The translations under genes and the position numbers were made by a program. 64,000 nt of DNA from Mesostigma viride. Lineage: Eukaryota > Streptophyta > Mesostigmatophyceae > Mesostigmatales > Mesostigmataceae. Position 1 is the first letter of the stretch. Every line of letters begins with the position of its first letter. A model generated the notes under the pieces. It did no database searches. It was not told the DNA's origin and saw nothing but the letters and a program-made list of their open reading frames with translations. This document shows positions 1 through 9,457 of this stretch, in pieces. The DNA is taken from NCBI GenBank assembly GCA_009746045.1, contig RPFO01000406.1, positions 2,158,287-2,222,286 on the forward strand. The letters run 5' to 3'.

Positions 1-61
1 CCTGGCTCAACCAGCCATGTCTCTTTTGTACCCCTAATCAACTTAAAAACAATAACAATAA

Positions 62-462
62 TGTTGGGGGTGCAGACCTGCATTAAGAAATAAATAATAA
101 AACAATACTGGAGTTAGTCTCCATGCTTTGCTGTAGACTAAGTCTCAAAGGCATTGTGAATACAACGTATGAATAAGCCTTGTAAACCCACGTTGGTATG
201 TGAATATAAATACCACGTGGGCTATGCAGATAGGGATGCTAGTCGAGTCGCATACGTTTCCCTAGATAGGTACTTTGGGTACTGAGGTACGTGACAGATG
301 TCAGTACCCAGTATACGTAGTGTCCTGTCATTGGACGGTACTAGAGTATCCTAGATAGGGACCGTACTGCAGCGTGCATTGATTTGTGATCGCACGATGC
401 AGTGACTAGGCAGCTACCTGTCATCGTGCGGCCTCGGGCCAACGGTCTGCACCCAACGGTCA
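62..462 (+). repeat. LTR-like sequence of a family unrelated to the Gypsy-1 3' LTR
   Basis: The segment begins TGTTGGGGGTGCAGACC and its far end carries the inverse GGTCTGCACCCAAC (444-457), followed by CA (461-462) and, one base later, TGGCGGCGCAGCCGG (464-478), which has the TGG start of a tRNA primer-binding site. A TATA-like box (TATAAAT) lies at 205-211. These are LTR hallmarks. It does not match the 572-bp Gypsy-1 3' LTR at 20166-20737. It could be the 5' LTR of a chimeric element or the edge of an element that starts left of the window. No target duplication could be identified. Confidence 0.4.
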
Positions 463-515
463 CTGGCGGCGCAGCCGGTGAGAGGAACGTTGATAAAGGG
501 TAAACCTATTTTCTA

Positions 516-737
516 ATGAACCAAGCAATTCATTGCTCCAAGCCTTCAGTGTTCTCAAGCAATATATCCCACCGCATTCTAACTTCTACCCCTCATGGTC
601 GCCCTCCTGTAGAAGCTCTAGATTTTGCTACCCCTCCTTCGTCTCCCCCTAAGAGGGCTGCATCCTCATCTAGCTTAGATACTCCTCTCACCTTGGAATT
701 CGGTTCCCTATCCATTACTGTTGTTAAAAAGGACTGA
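516..737 (+). pseudogene. Truncated C-terminal part of the Gypsy-1 pre-gag ORF
   Basis: From about 584 onward the sequence matches the C-terminal half of the 130-aa pre-gag ORF of the sister copy at 28002-28394: the same HGRPPVEAL segment, the same Ser/Pro-rich tract and the same ending ITVVKKD. The first 23 or so codons are unrelated, so the viroplasmin-like N-terminal domain is lost here. The stop at 735-737 is followed by a 124-nt gap before gag, as in the sister copy. It is a remnant, not a functional gene. Confidence 0.6.
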
Positions 738-861
738 TTTAAATTGTTCCTTTCTTTTAAGCCAGTAAAATCTTTTCCTTTTCTTTCCTTGCCTTATATT
801 AGGCCTTGTCCTTTATCCTTGTTGCTTTCAGTTAGATTTTTGATCATTTACTTAAACAAAA

Positions 862-2622
862 ATGGATCCAATGGGTGGTAACCTGTCGCCTATACCTACC
901 AATACTCCTACTATGATGAATAATAATAATAATAATAATAACAACCATAACAACAATCGGGGTAACCGACGGGACTCACTTGAAACGGTACACCATCTCA
1001 CTCCTCAAGGTAATCTTCGTGCCTCACCTCCTTCTCCGCTTGCTGATGGTCGCCGTCGTCCCTCACTTACCCCTCCTACCTATGAACAACGTCAACGTAT
1101 GCAAGTTAGATTTAGTGATGACCCTTCCCTTACCCTGAACCAGGCCCCTGCCCCTCCTGCAACCTTGGCTCAACCCTCCAGCAGGTCCTCACTAACTAAC
1201 AATGTTTTTAGGCCTCCCTCCCACCCTGTTCCTTCCATGCCTGCTCTTAACACGGGTCGTGCCTCTGCCCCTGTCGGTCCTTCTGGGCGCCCTAGTGCAG
1301 TTCCCTTTTACCCACCTGCTTCCTGGTCCTACCCTGAGACGGCCTATGAGGCAGCCCAGGTCCCTACCCGTGTGGCTGATTTAGAAGTTAATAGTGATTT
1401 CAGCACCATGCCCTTAGATGACAGAAATTATGATCATTTTGCCTATTCCTCTCTTCGTGAGCAATATACTGTCCCCTTCTCTTATGGGCACCAGCCTGAA
1501 ACGGTGGCCCCGTCTAGACCCCTACCCAAGACTTTTCCTCTTCCTTCCTTCTATCCCGCTTATGTAGCAGTGGAAGCTAGTGGCCCTATGGGAAAAACTG
1601 ACTCTTCTAATCCCCCTAAGCCCCCTGCTCTTCCCCTCTTTGCTAACCTTCCCAAGCTGGATGTCAAGTCTACCCCTCAACAGTTTTTCACCTTTATTAT
1701 GTTGCTTACACAGAACACGGAGTCGTGGCAGAATCATAATAGATGGCGTCTTTCTGATGCTGTATTAGTTCCTCACTATCTCACAACCTGTATTACTCCT
1801 GAGCTTGCTAACCTCATTCAGTGTGAGTCTTTGGCCTCTCATGCCTACCCTAACTCTGTAGCAGAATTGTTTAAGCGTTTAGAGAACCATTTAGTCCCTC
1901 CTGATTCAGATTGGCAGGATAGATTAGCCTTTGGTACCTTGCAGCAGGGTACCAAATCATTTAAGGAGTATATGAAAGAGTTTGATGCTCAGATGGTACG
2001 AATTAGGGATTTGTCGGGTGCAGAAGTACGTGCTCGCTTCCTCCAAGGCCTCAGTAGACCCTTATTACGTGAAGTCAAGCGCCAGTTCTCTGCCTACCGT
2101 TTTACTGATCTGCCCCTCAAGCATGTGCGCCAGCATCTCTTGCGTGTAGCAGATTTCTTCACCACCCCTTCTCTTCCTACCCGTTCCCGTATTAATAATA
2201 TTATCCTTACCCCTGAGGAGGAGAACTCCTATGTAGAAGAATTAGATATCTGTGTTACTGACCTTTCAGCCCTTGATGTCTCTCATATCACATGCTATCA
2301 TTGTAAGGAAGTAGGTCATCTTAAACGTGAGTGCCCCAAGTTCCTTTCGGGTGCTCCCCCTCATCCCGACGCTCGCCCTCCTCGTACCCCTCAGCGTGCT
2401 CCTATTCGTCCTACTTCAGGACGCATCCCTTCAGCTACCCCTAGTAGGCTGAATGCTGTGCAGACAGGATCCCCAGGGTTCCCCTATGATAATCAGGCTC
2501 CCGCACCCTCTTCGCTCCCTCGTGACCCTCCAGCAGTGGCTTTTTCGCCAGGGTCTTCTTCGGGGTTAGTTCCTATGGATTTGGGGGGGAGGGGGAACAG
2601 TAGGCCTGTCAGCCGGGGGTAA
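862..2622 (+). CDS. gag: Gypsy-1 Gag polyprotein (Ty3/gypsy chromovirus)
   Basis: This 586-aa structural protein would form the virus-like particle and bind genomic RNA. The start ATG at 862 gives a low-complexity N-terminus with an Asn run (AAT repeats, about residues 18-31) and a long Pro/Ser-rich segment. A retrotransposon Gag capsid-like region spans about residues 260-440 (WQDRLAFGTLQQGTKSFKEY and following). A single CCHC zinc knuckle, CYHCKEVGHLKREC, lies near residue 480. A sister gag at 26574-27910 plus 23899-24311 on the minus strand is nearly identical in sequence. The pol frame overlaps the 3' end, just after a G-run at 2583-2589. The ORF is uninterrupted. Confidence 0.9.
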   Translation: MDPMGGNLSPIPTNTPTMMNNNNNNNNNHNNNRGNRRDSLETVHHLTPQGNLRASPPSPLADGRRRPSLTPPTYEQRQRMQVRFSDDPSLTLNQAPAPPATLAQPSSRSSLTNNVFRPPSHPVPSMPALNTGRASAPVGPSGRPSAVPFYPPASWSYPETAYEAAQVPTRVADLEVNSDFSTMPLDDRNYDHFAYSSLREQYTVPFSYGHQPETVAPSRPLPKTFPLPSFYPAYVAVEASGPMGKTDSSNPPKPPALPLFANLPKLDVKSTPQQFFTFIMLLTQNTESWQNHNRWRLSDAVLVPHYLTTCITPELANLIQCESLASHAYPNSVAELFKRLENHLVPPDSDWQDRLAFGTLQQGTKSFKEYMKEFDAQMVRIRDLSGAEVRARFLQGLSRPLLREVKRQFSAYRFTDLPLKHVRQHLLRVADFFTTPSLPTRSRINNIILTPEEENSYVEELDICVTDLSALDVSHITCYHCKEVGHLKRECPKFLSGAPPHPDARPPRTPQRAPIRPTSGRIPSATPSRLNAVQTGSPGFPYDNQAPAPSSLPRDPPAVAFSPGSSSGLVPMDLGGRGNSRPVSRG

Positions 2623-4635
2623 CCTGGACAGGTCCTTAGATAGTACCCCAGATAAAAATTTTTGCCTGCCTGTTTTTATAACCTCTGTAGGAGCTGAATC
2701 TTCCCTACCACTACGTGTGCGTCCTCTTATGTTCTTGAATGGTGGTTTAACCGTCCCTCACACTGTTGTAGACCCCTTCTTGCATGCTGATGAACTCCTG
2801 AATGTCTCTGTGTTGGTAGATAGCGGTGCGGCTAGCTCCTTTGTGAGCGAGGCCCTAGTTAGACGTTTAGGACTAGTCCCTACCCCTCACACCAAACCCG
2901 TTACTGTTCATTATGCTGATGGTCGCACCAGTCATTCCCCGGGTACGGTGTCCCTTCCCATGGTTATACAAGGACGTACTGTCAACCTGACGGCCACTAT
3001 AGGCCCTATCACTACCGCTGATGTATTACTAGGATTAGATTGGCACCAGGATAATAAGATTACTATTAATTATGATACCATGGTCATTTGGTTTCCAGAT
3101 AGCTCTTACTGGGTACCTGAACGTCATTATAGATTGGAAAACTTATCCTTGGTAGATATTACTCCTCCTACACCTGTTGATCCTCCTGTAAGACCTATGC
3201 CTGAAGTATTAATGTCAAATGACGAATTACGTTCTGAATTAAAGCAAAATGGATACCTATTATGTATGTTCCTTCAGTTAGAAGTACAAGAGATACCTAT
3301 CACTAATAATAGTGTGGATATAGATGTAAATACAGTGGATACAATAGGAGTAGGATTTACTGAAAATGAAATAGTAAGATACATGGCTGTGATAGATTCC
3401 TCAAAAGTATTTGAAGAAAAGACTCCTTCTTATCCTCCTCCTCGTTCTGTTTTACACCGTGTAGTTATCAAGGACGGTGCAGTTCCTACGCACTCTCCGA
3501 TGTATAGAATGGGCCCTACCGAGTTAAAGGAACTAAAACAGATTTTAGTGTCATTATTAGAAGCAGGATTGATAGAGCCTAGTAACTCCCCCTACTCAGC
3601 TGGTGTCCTGTTAGTTCCTAAGCCAAATGGCAAGTTTCGCCTAGTTACTGATTATAGGAAGTTGAATGATATTACTGTGAAATCTAAATACCCTCTACCT
3701 CGTATTGATGATATATTTAATAAGGTTAAAGGTTCCACTTGTTTCACAGTACTGGATTGTGCGGATGGTTTTTGGCAGTTGCGGATAGCTCCTGAGGATT
3801 GCCATAAAACCGCCTTTGCTACCCCTTTTGGTCATTACCAGTTTAGAGTAGCGGCTATGGGACTCTGTAACTCGCCTGCCTCTTTTCAAATGTTAATGAA
3901 TGAAGTGCTTAGACCTGTTATGGGAAATTCTCATCTTCCTCAGGTGTCCTCTGATCTAAAAGATCCTTCCTTCTCCTCTGTTTCTTTATCTGAGCATGAC
4001 CGTTCTTGTGCTCAAGCTTACTTAGATGATATTCTCATTTACTCTCCTGATTTTGAAACGCACCTACGTGATTTAAAGAAAGTATTAGAAATAATGGCTG
4101 AAAATTCTTTGTGGGCGCGCCGTGCTAAAGTTCGTTCGGGTAGGAGTGTCCCATTTTTAGGGCACGTTCTTTCAGATGCCGGGGTCGCTACCGACCCGGA
4201 TAAAACTAAGTCAATTCAGGAATGGCCTACTCCTACCGACGTTAAAGGTGTACGTAGTTTCCTAGGAATTGCTTCTTACTATAGGCGTTTTATCCCGCGT
4301 TTCGCAACTATAGCAGCCCCTATCAATCATTTATTAAAGAAGGATATCCCCTTTGTTTGGAGTAGTGAGTGTCAGTCTGCTTTTCAGTGCCTAAAATCCC
4401 TACTCCTTTCCCCTCCTGTACTCATCCTACCGGATACTACTAAACCCTTTGTTGTGGCTACAGATGCTAGTAAAGTAGCTATAGGTGGTGTCCTTCTCCA
4501 GGATCAGGGTCAGGGCTTACAGCCAATTGAGTATATCTCTAGGACAATGCTCCCTGCGGAGCGTAACTATCCCGTCCACCAGCAGGAACTCTTAGCTGTG
4601 GTGTATTGTTGCCACGCGTGGCAGCACTTCCTTAA
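2623..4635 (+). pseudogene. pol: Gypsy-1 Pol, first part: protease, reverse transcriptase, start of RNase H
   Basis: The pol frame is +1 relative to the Gypsy-1 gag frame and is open from within the gag 3' end. In order it encodes an aspartic protease (LVDSGAASSFV, later LLGLDW), a reverse transcriptase (LVTDYRKLN; catalytic YLDD at 4019-4030) and the start of RNase H (VVATDASKVAIGG). The frame is cut in RNase H at 4635 by a DNA transposon in a TTAA site. Coding resumes at 7279. If the insertion were absent, the two parts would join at the TTAA. The domain order is standard for Ty3/gypsy (PR-RT-RH-IN). Confidence 0.88.
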
Positions 4636-5081
4636 GGGGAGGTGGCACCCCAAAAACCTTAAAATTTGACATATGCTAATATCACTTGAAATTCATTTGC
4701 ACAATGCTGAATTATGATTGGGGGCACTAAATAACATCTCTAGTGAGTTGTCCATGCACTTGTTGGGGGTACTACCCCCATATATACGCCAATAATGCGC
4801 TATAAATAGCAAAAGACGCTAATTAGGGCTGGGTATGCCCCAGCCAATGCACTTATTTGTTGGCTACCAAAAATCAAGGTCATATAGTTCCCTGAGTTTG
4901 TAGCTTGCTGAGCTATTTACATCATGGAAATGGCAAAACCTTGAACAGTTATTAATTTTCCCGCAAAACAGGTCATTTTTTACCGGACATTGAGAATAAA
5001 CACATCATAAACACTTCCGATAAGGCCACAAAATCAACAAAAATTCCGGCTAACAGGGGGACAGCAGTGTTCCAAGTCCCG

Positions 5082-5108
5082 GGTCATTCCGACAAGTCTA
5101 GCTCAAGT
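5082..5108 (+). repeat. 27-bp direct repeat, left copy flanking the PHD segment
   Basis: GGTCATTCCGACAAGTCTAG followed by CTCAAGT is repeated exactly at 5439-5465. The pair encloses 330 bp carrying the PHD-finger coding fragment inside the TTAA element. This resembles a duplicated junction or a captured segment. Confidence 0.8.
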
Positions 5109-5165
5109 TATTGCGTCAGACGTGTTTTCAGAAAAATGCCCGCTAAAACAGAAAATGTCACTATA

Positions 5166-5444
5166 TCAGCCCTTGTAAGCATCCTGCACAAGGCAGGCAG
5201 GGCAAAACCAATCCCCCTTGGGCTCCTTAGTCAACGGGGGGTCAGCGCAGCACCCATGCAGTCCTCCCTTGCACCCGGATGTGCTGCACAGCAGGAAAGG
5301 GACACCGTCAATTTCATCCGGGGACGCACATGCAAGGCAAGGAATATCATCAACATCATTCTCATCATCACTGCTACCTTCCCCATCGCCCCCCTGCCCC
5401 TCCCTTTGCATCACGTCGTGACAGCCACCCTTAAAACTGGTCAT
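5166..5444 (-). pseudogene. Captured PHD-finger fragment inside TTAA element
   Basis: The 92-codon open frame has an acidic stretch followed by a C4HC3 PHD zinc finger: CLAC, then CSTSGC, HGCC and FCPAC spaced as in histone-reading PHD fingers, with the usual PPL and the Trp before the last Cys pair. There is no complete gene around it: no promoter and no neighbouring domain can be seen, and it is bracketed by a 27-bp direct repeat. It is either a host or transposase gene piece captured by the non-autonomous transposon, or the relic of a multidomain transposase of the autonomous parent. Confidence 0.6.
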
Positions 5445-5465
5445 TCCGACAAGTCTAGCTCAAGT
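5439..5465 (+). repeat. 27-bp direct repeat, right copy
   Basis: Exact second copy of the repeat at 5082-5108; see that entry. Confidence 0.8.
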
Positions 5466-7278
5466 AATAAGGTTATGCGTGCTAAAACCTGAACATAAGC
5501 TTAAGGGGGTTTTTCTTTGTATATGGCCACTTAGGCATGCTGTTTTCCATCCAAAAAGCCAGAAAGCATGCCCCACTCAATCACAAAACATAAGCAAACG
5601 GCTAGGCACCACATCTGCCCTCACCTGCCCTCGGCATGGCCAACCTTGCCAGCGCAAGCATAGCAACACGATCGCTAGGCATACATGCCAAGAGAGCATA
5701 CACTATACTCTACCCAAGGTTACCTTGTAAACTTCATGCCAAGAACTCAGCAAATCTATGATCAACAGCACATATAGTTAACTCTAGCACACTGATGACG
5801 ACACATGCTCAAGGTTGGGGGTCACTGTGGCACGCACTGATGGGTTTCCTAGACGACCACTCACCACCTGACAAGGCGCTAAGGACCACTCAGAAAGCAA
5901 GTAAACAAAATCACACTTTTCATTCCATCCAACATGCATCAAATCCATGCTGAATATGTTATGAAGTACAAAGGGGTGGCCACGCACCTCATACTCCTTC
6001 ACCGTCCCTCGAGCATGGCCAGACTTATAAGTACGTGAATAGCAATAATGATGATGGCACTAACATGCATTACCAGCATTTTCTATGTTTCTCCCAGGTT
6101 AGAATGTAAGGGTTATGCCAACCAAGCTTACCAACACAGCAACAACTCCTTAACTGCCCTACCCGACATGGGCAACAAACTGGAACTATGGAGGGCAAGG
6201 AACCAAGGAGATCATGGCATACAAAGCTTGCATGCAGTCAACCATGTCAACCATGGTTAGCTCAGCACATTGCTGTCTTGTCACATCATCATAACAAGGA
6301 AAGCTCAAAAAACCAATGATGGCAGCTATCTACATGCAGTCACACAAACGCAATATCTCCAACATGGTCGTCGATAAAAAAACTTCCTTCCCTACACGAT
6401 CAAATGCAAAGAAACCAGTGGCGGCCGTTCAGCTTCTGACCGCTGTGATGCCGCTGCGAGGAAAGGGTTCGTCACTATCACACAACAAGAAGCGTCCATA
6501 CGCACAACATCCTTGCCAGAACACGTGCTATGAAATCCCTTACGCCTTCCCTAGGATCTATCGGCTGAGACTGAAGCGGATTTGATCAAGACATCAACGA
6601 AAACAAGCTAAAGCTGCCAGGTATTCGTCAACACGACGGCGAGCAACGGAGAGTTAACTGGCGGAAACTGACCAAAACGAACGCAAAAAACTTCGAACGA
6701 TGAGCTCTTCGAAGAAAGAACTGATAGTAGATAACAGTCGCCACAAATCTATACCTTGCCCTCGTAGATCCCTCGCCCAGGCGCGCAACAACGGCCGTTC
6801 TTCCATGGAAGGTTCCGACGTGCACTGCGCAGGCCTGAAGAATTACTTACCGAGAATGGCCGAAAATGTAGCAAAAAGCACCAGTTCGGTTTGGAAGTCA
6901 ATGCTACCGATATTAATGCATCCTTCACGATCAAAAAGACCCCCAAAACTGAGAATTTACTGCCGCTATCACGAATTCTATTTTATTCCGCGCGACCAAA
7001 AAATGCAGTTTACCCCCCATGCCGATGGCAGTAAAAGAAAGCAGCGATATTGTAAACCAGCTACTTGCCGCCACAACCCAACATCATTAAATCATCGTAT
7101 TCAACATTCGAGCAATTTTTTGGCATTTCTCTAGCCCTACATTGCTAGTTTCGCCTAAACGCAGTCGCCATGGCCACTTCCGCAAGTGGTGCGCGCACGG
7201 AGCACCCACTTTTCACGGTACGGCCGGTACCGCGAATTTTTTCGCGCGGAAAATATTCGGCGCGCCACGTCCCCTTAA

Positions 7279-9381
7279 AGGTGCTCAATTTGATGTCTGC
7301 CTGAATGAACCCTGTGAGCTAGATCCTTATAGGTTAGTTATCCAAACGGATCATCGTCCCCTTACCCATCTTCTCTCCCAACCCAACCTTACCCCTCGGC
7401 AAGCGCGCTGGATGGAATTTTTAGCACAGTTTTCCCCTTTTAAACTTCAGTATGTCAAGGGTGTAGATAACATAGTACCAGATGCACTCCCTCGTCGTGC
7501 AGACTATTCCTTCTTCGAGGACCTTGATGTTCTCAATACTACTCTAGTTCCTACTACTATGGGTGTAACCCCTTATGGTGAACTACCTGATGATGATTCC
7601 TATGCCTACCTCTTTCATACAGCTGTTCGCATGCCTGATCTCCTTTCTCACGTAGGACTCTCTCTCCCGTGTGAGGCCCTTCCTGTGGCCTCGGTGGGGG
7701 GGAGGGGAAAAATAAAATTTCTATACCGCTTAGCCATATAACGACTAGGCCAGGAAAGTCTTATGAAAACGTAGTCCCCCTAGGACCTCCCCTTCTCTTC
7801 GGCAAGGTGGTAGGAGATCTCTTTAAACCTGTTCTGGATACTTCTGTAGCGATGCCTACCTCTGATCTTGAACGCCTTATTAGTAGATTTACGGCCACTG
7901 AGCCGGAAGCATTAGCTGCCATTGCTGCACATCCCCAACAATTAGGCAAGCACCCTTGTAAATTTGTAGGTGGGTTTTTATATGTGCAGATAGCAGATTC
8001 TCCCCCTCAATGGCGCCTGTATGTCCCTCCTATCTGTCGCTCCTCCTTGCTCTTTGAGTTGCATGACTTAGCTGCTCACCAGGGTGGTAAACGGGTACGG
8101 GACCTAGTAGCCCGCTCTTATTACTGGCCTTCCCTTTATAAGGATGTGGATGAGTATGTTAGAACTTGTCAATCTTGCCAGGAAATGAAACCCAATAATG
8201 TAGGACAGATAGCAGAACCTAGGACCTTGCCTGACCCTATCATGCCTTGGGATTCTATCATGATGGATTTTGTAGGACCTTTTAGAAAGAATGATAGGGG
8301 CAATGCCCAAATCCTTGTGTTCATAGATCGTTTTACTCGTATGTGCCATCTTGTGCCGTGTCCTTTAGAACTCACCGCACGTGATTGCGCACGCCTATAC
8401 CTCAATAATGTATATAGATATCATGGATTGAGTAGGCAGTTTATTAGTGATAAGGATAAGTTATTTACCTCAGATTTTTGGCAGCAGTTTTTCGCTGCCA
8501 TCGGTACCAAGGTTACCTACGGTACTGCCTACCACTCCTCCTCCTCTCATTTAGTAGAGCGTCTTAATAGAGTAGTAGAAGAAGCGCTTAGGCACTATGT
8601 TAATGGCTCGGGTAGTGATTGGGAGGATTATTTATGTTTGGTAGAGTTCTCCCTCAACAATTGTCCCCAAGCTGCGCATGGATATACGCCCTTCTTCTTA
8701 GACACTGGGAGACAGCCCCTTACCCCTACTACCTCTCTCTTAGCTAGTCCTCTACGGGACAAGGATGATGTGTCCCGAGATACTGTAGAAGGTGTACAGT
8801 CCTTACTAGATAGAATGAAAACTGCTCATGACCACGCGATCTCAGGGTATCAAAAAGCTCAGGCTAAGTACCTTGCTAGGTTGCGTGCCTCCTTAGATAG
8901 ACGAGCACCTGAGATAGAAGTAGGAGATCTAGTATTAGTAGAAGGCCCCCGTGTTGGCCGTTTTGCTCATAAGTTTGAAGCAGAACTGAAGGTCAAACTT
9001 AGGCCTGCCTTCTTAGGACCCTTCCATGTGTTGTCTAGGGTAGGAAATTTCTTGTATAAAGTCGATATCCCTACCTCTTGGCAAACGCATTCAAACACCT
9101 TCCATAGGAGCCAGCTTAAACTGTACCACCCTAGTACGTTCGCTGGCAGGGAGTTAGCGCCTGCCCCTTTAGAGCATAATCCTGACACTGGGGAAGTAGA
9201 AGACGAAGTAGAAAGCATCGTGGCCCATCGAGATATCAAAAAGGGCCGCGGTACCCAGCGTCAGTATAAAGTGAAGTGGATGTATGCTCGTAGTGAAGTA
9301 GATAAGGTTTGGTATACGGAGAGTGAGCTAGATGGGTGTAGTCGCCTGCTGCAGGAATATAAAACCCTGTACAAGCTCTAG
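7279..9381 (+). pseudogene. pol: Gypsy-1 Pol, second part: RNase H end, integrase, chromodomain
   Basis: After the transposon the frame resumes with the RNase H C-terminus (QTDHRPLTHLL; DNIVPDALPRR). A frame change occurs around the G-rich run at 7690-7705, ending one frame at 7741, and the integrase continues in the other frame to 9381. The integrase has an H-H-C-C zinc motif (HDLAAH, CQSC), catalytic Asp in MMDFVGPF, Asp in FISDKDKLF and Glu in HLVERLNR. The usual HPQTDGQ before the Glu is replaced by HSSSS. The C-terminus (about 9192-9372) is a chromodomain (ESIVAHRDI, QYKVKW, WYTESEL), which in chromoviruses directs integration to modified chromatin. Confidence 0.88.
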
Positions 9382-9457
9382 TCGTAGGCCTTCTCCTCTC
9401 TTATGTTATGTCTGCTGTCGACGGGTGGTTGGTTGTCCCCTCCCCTCCGCAGCCGTC

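Larger units (their letters stand above)
4636..7274. mobile_element. TTAA-target DNA transposon (copy A) in Gypsy-1 RNase H
   Basis: Flanking TTAA copies at 4632-4635 and 7275-7278 border a 2639-bp insertion that splits the Gypsy-1 RNase H. The termini are imperfect inverted repeats: GGGGAGGTGGCACCCC at the left, and GGGGACGTGGCGCGCC when the right end is reversed. The subterminal part of the right end (CGCG-A-run-TTCGCG-GGTACC pattern) resembles the left end of the insertion at 24312-26573, so the two are related. TTAA duplication is typical of piggyBac and Kolobok/T2; the GGGG terminus fits the latter somewhat better. No transposase is seen, so it is non-autonomous. It holds a PHD-finger fragment. 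Confidence 0.72.
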
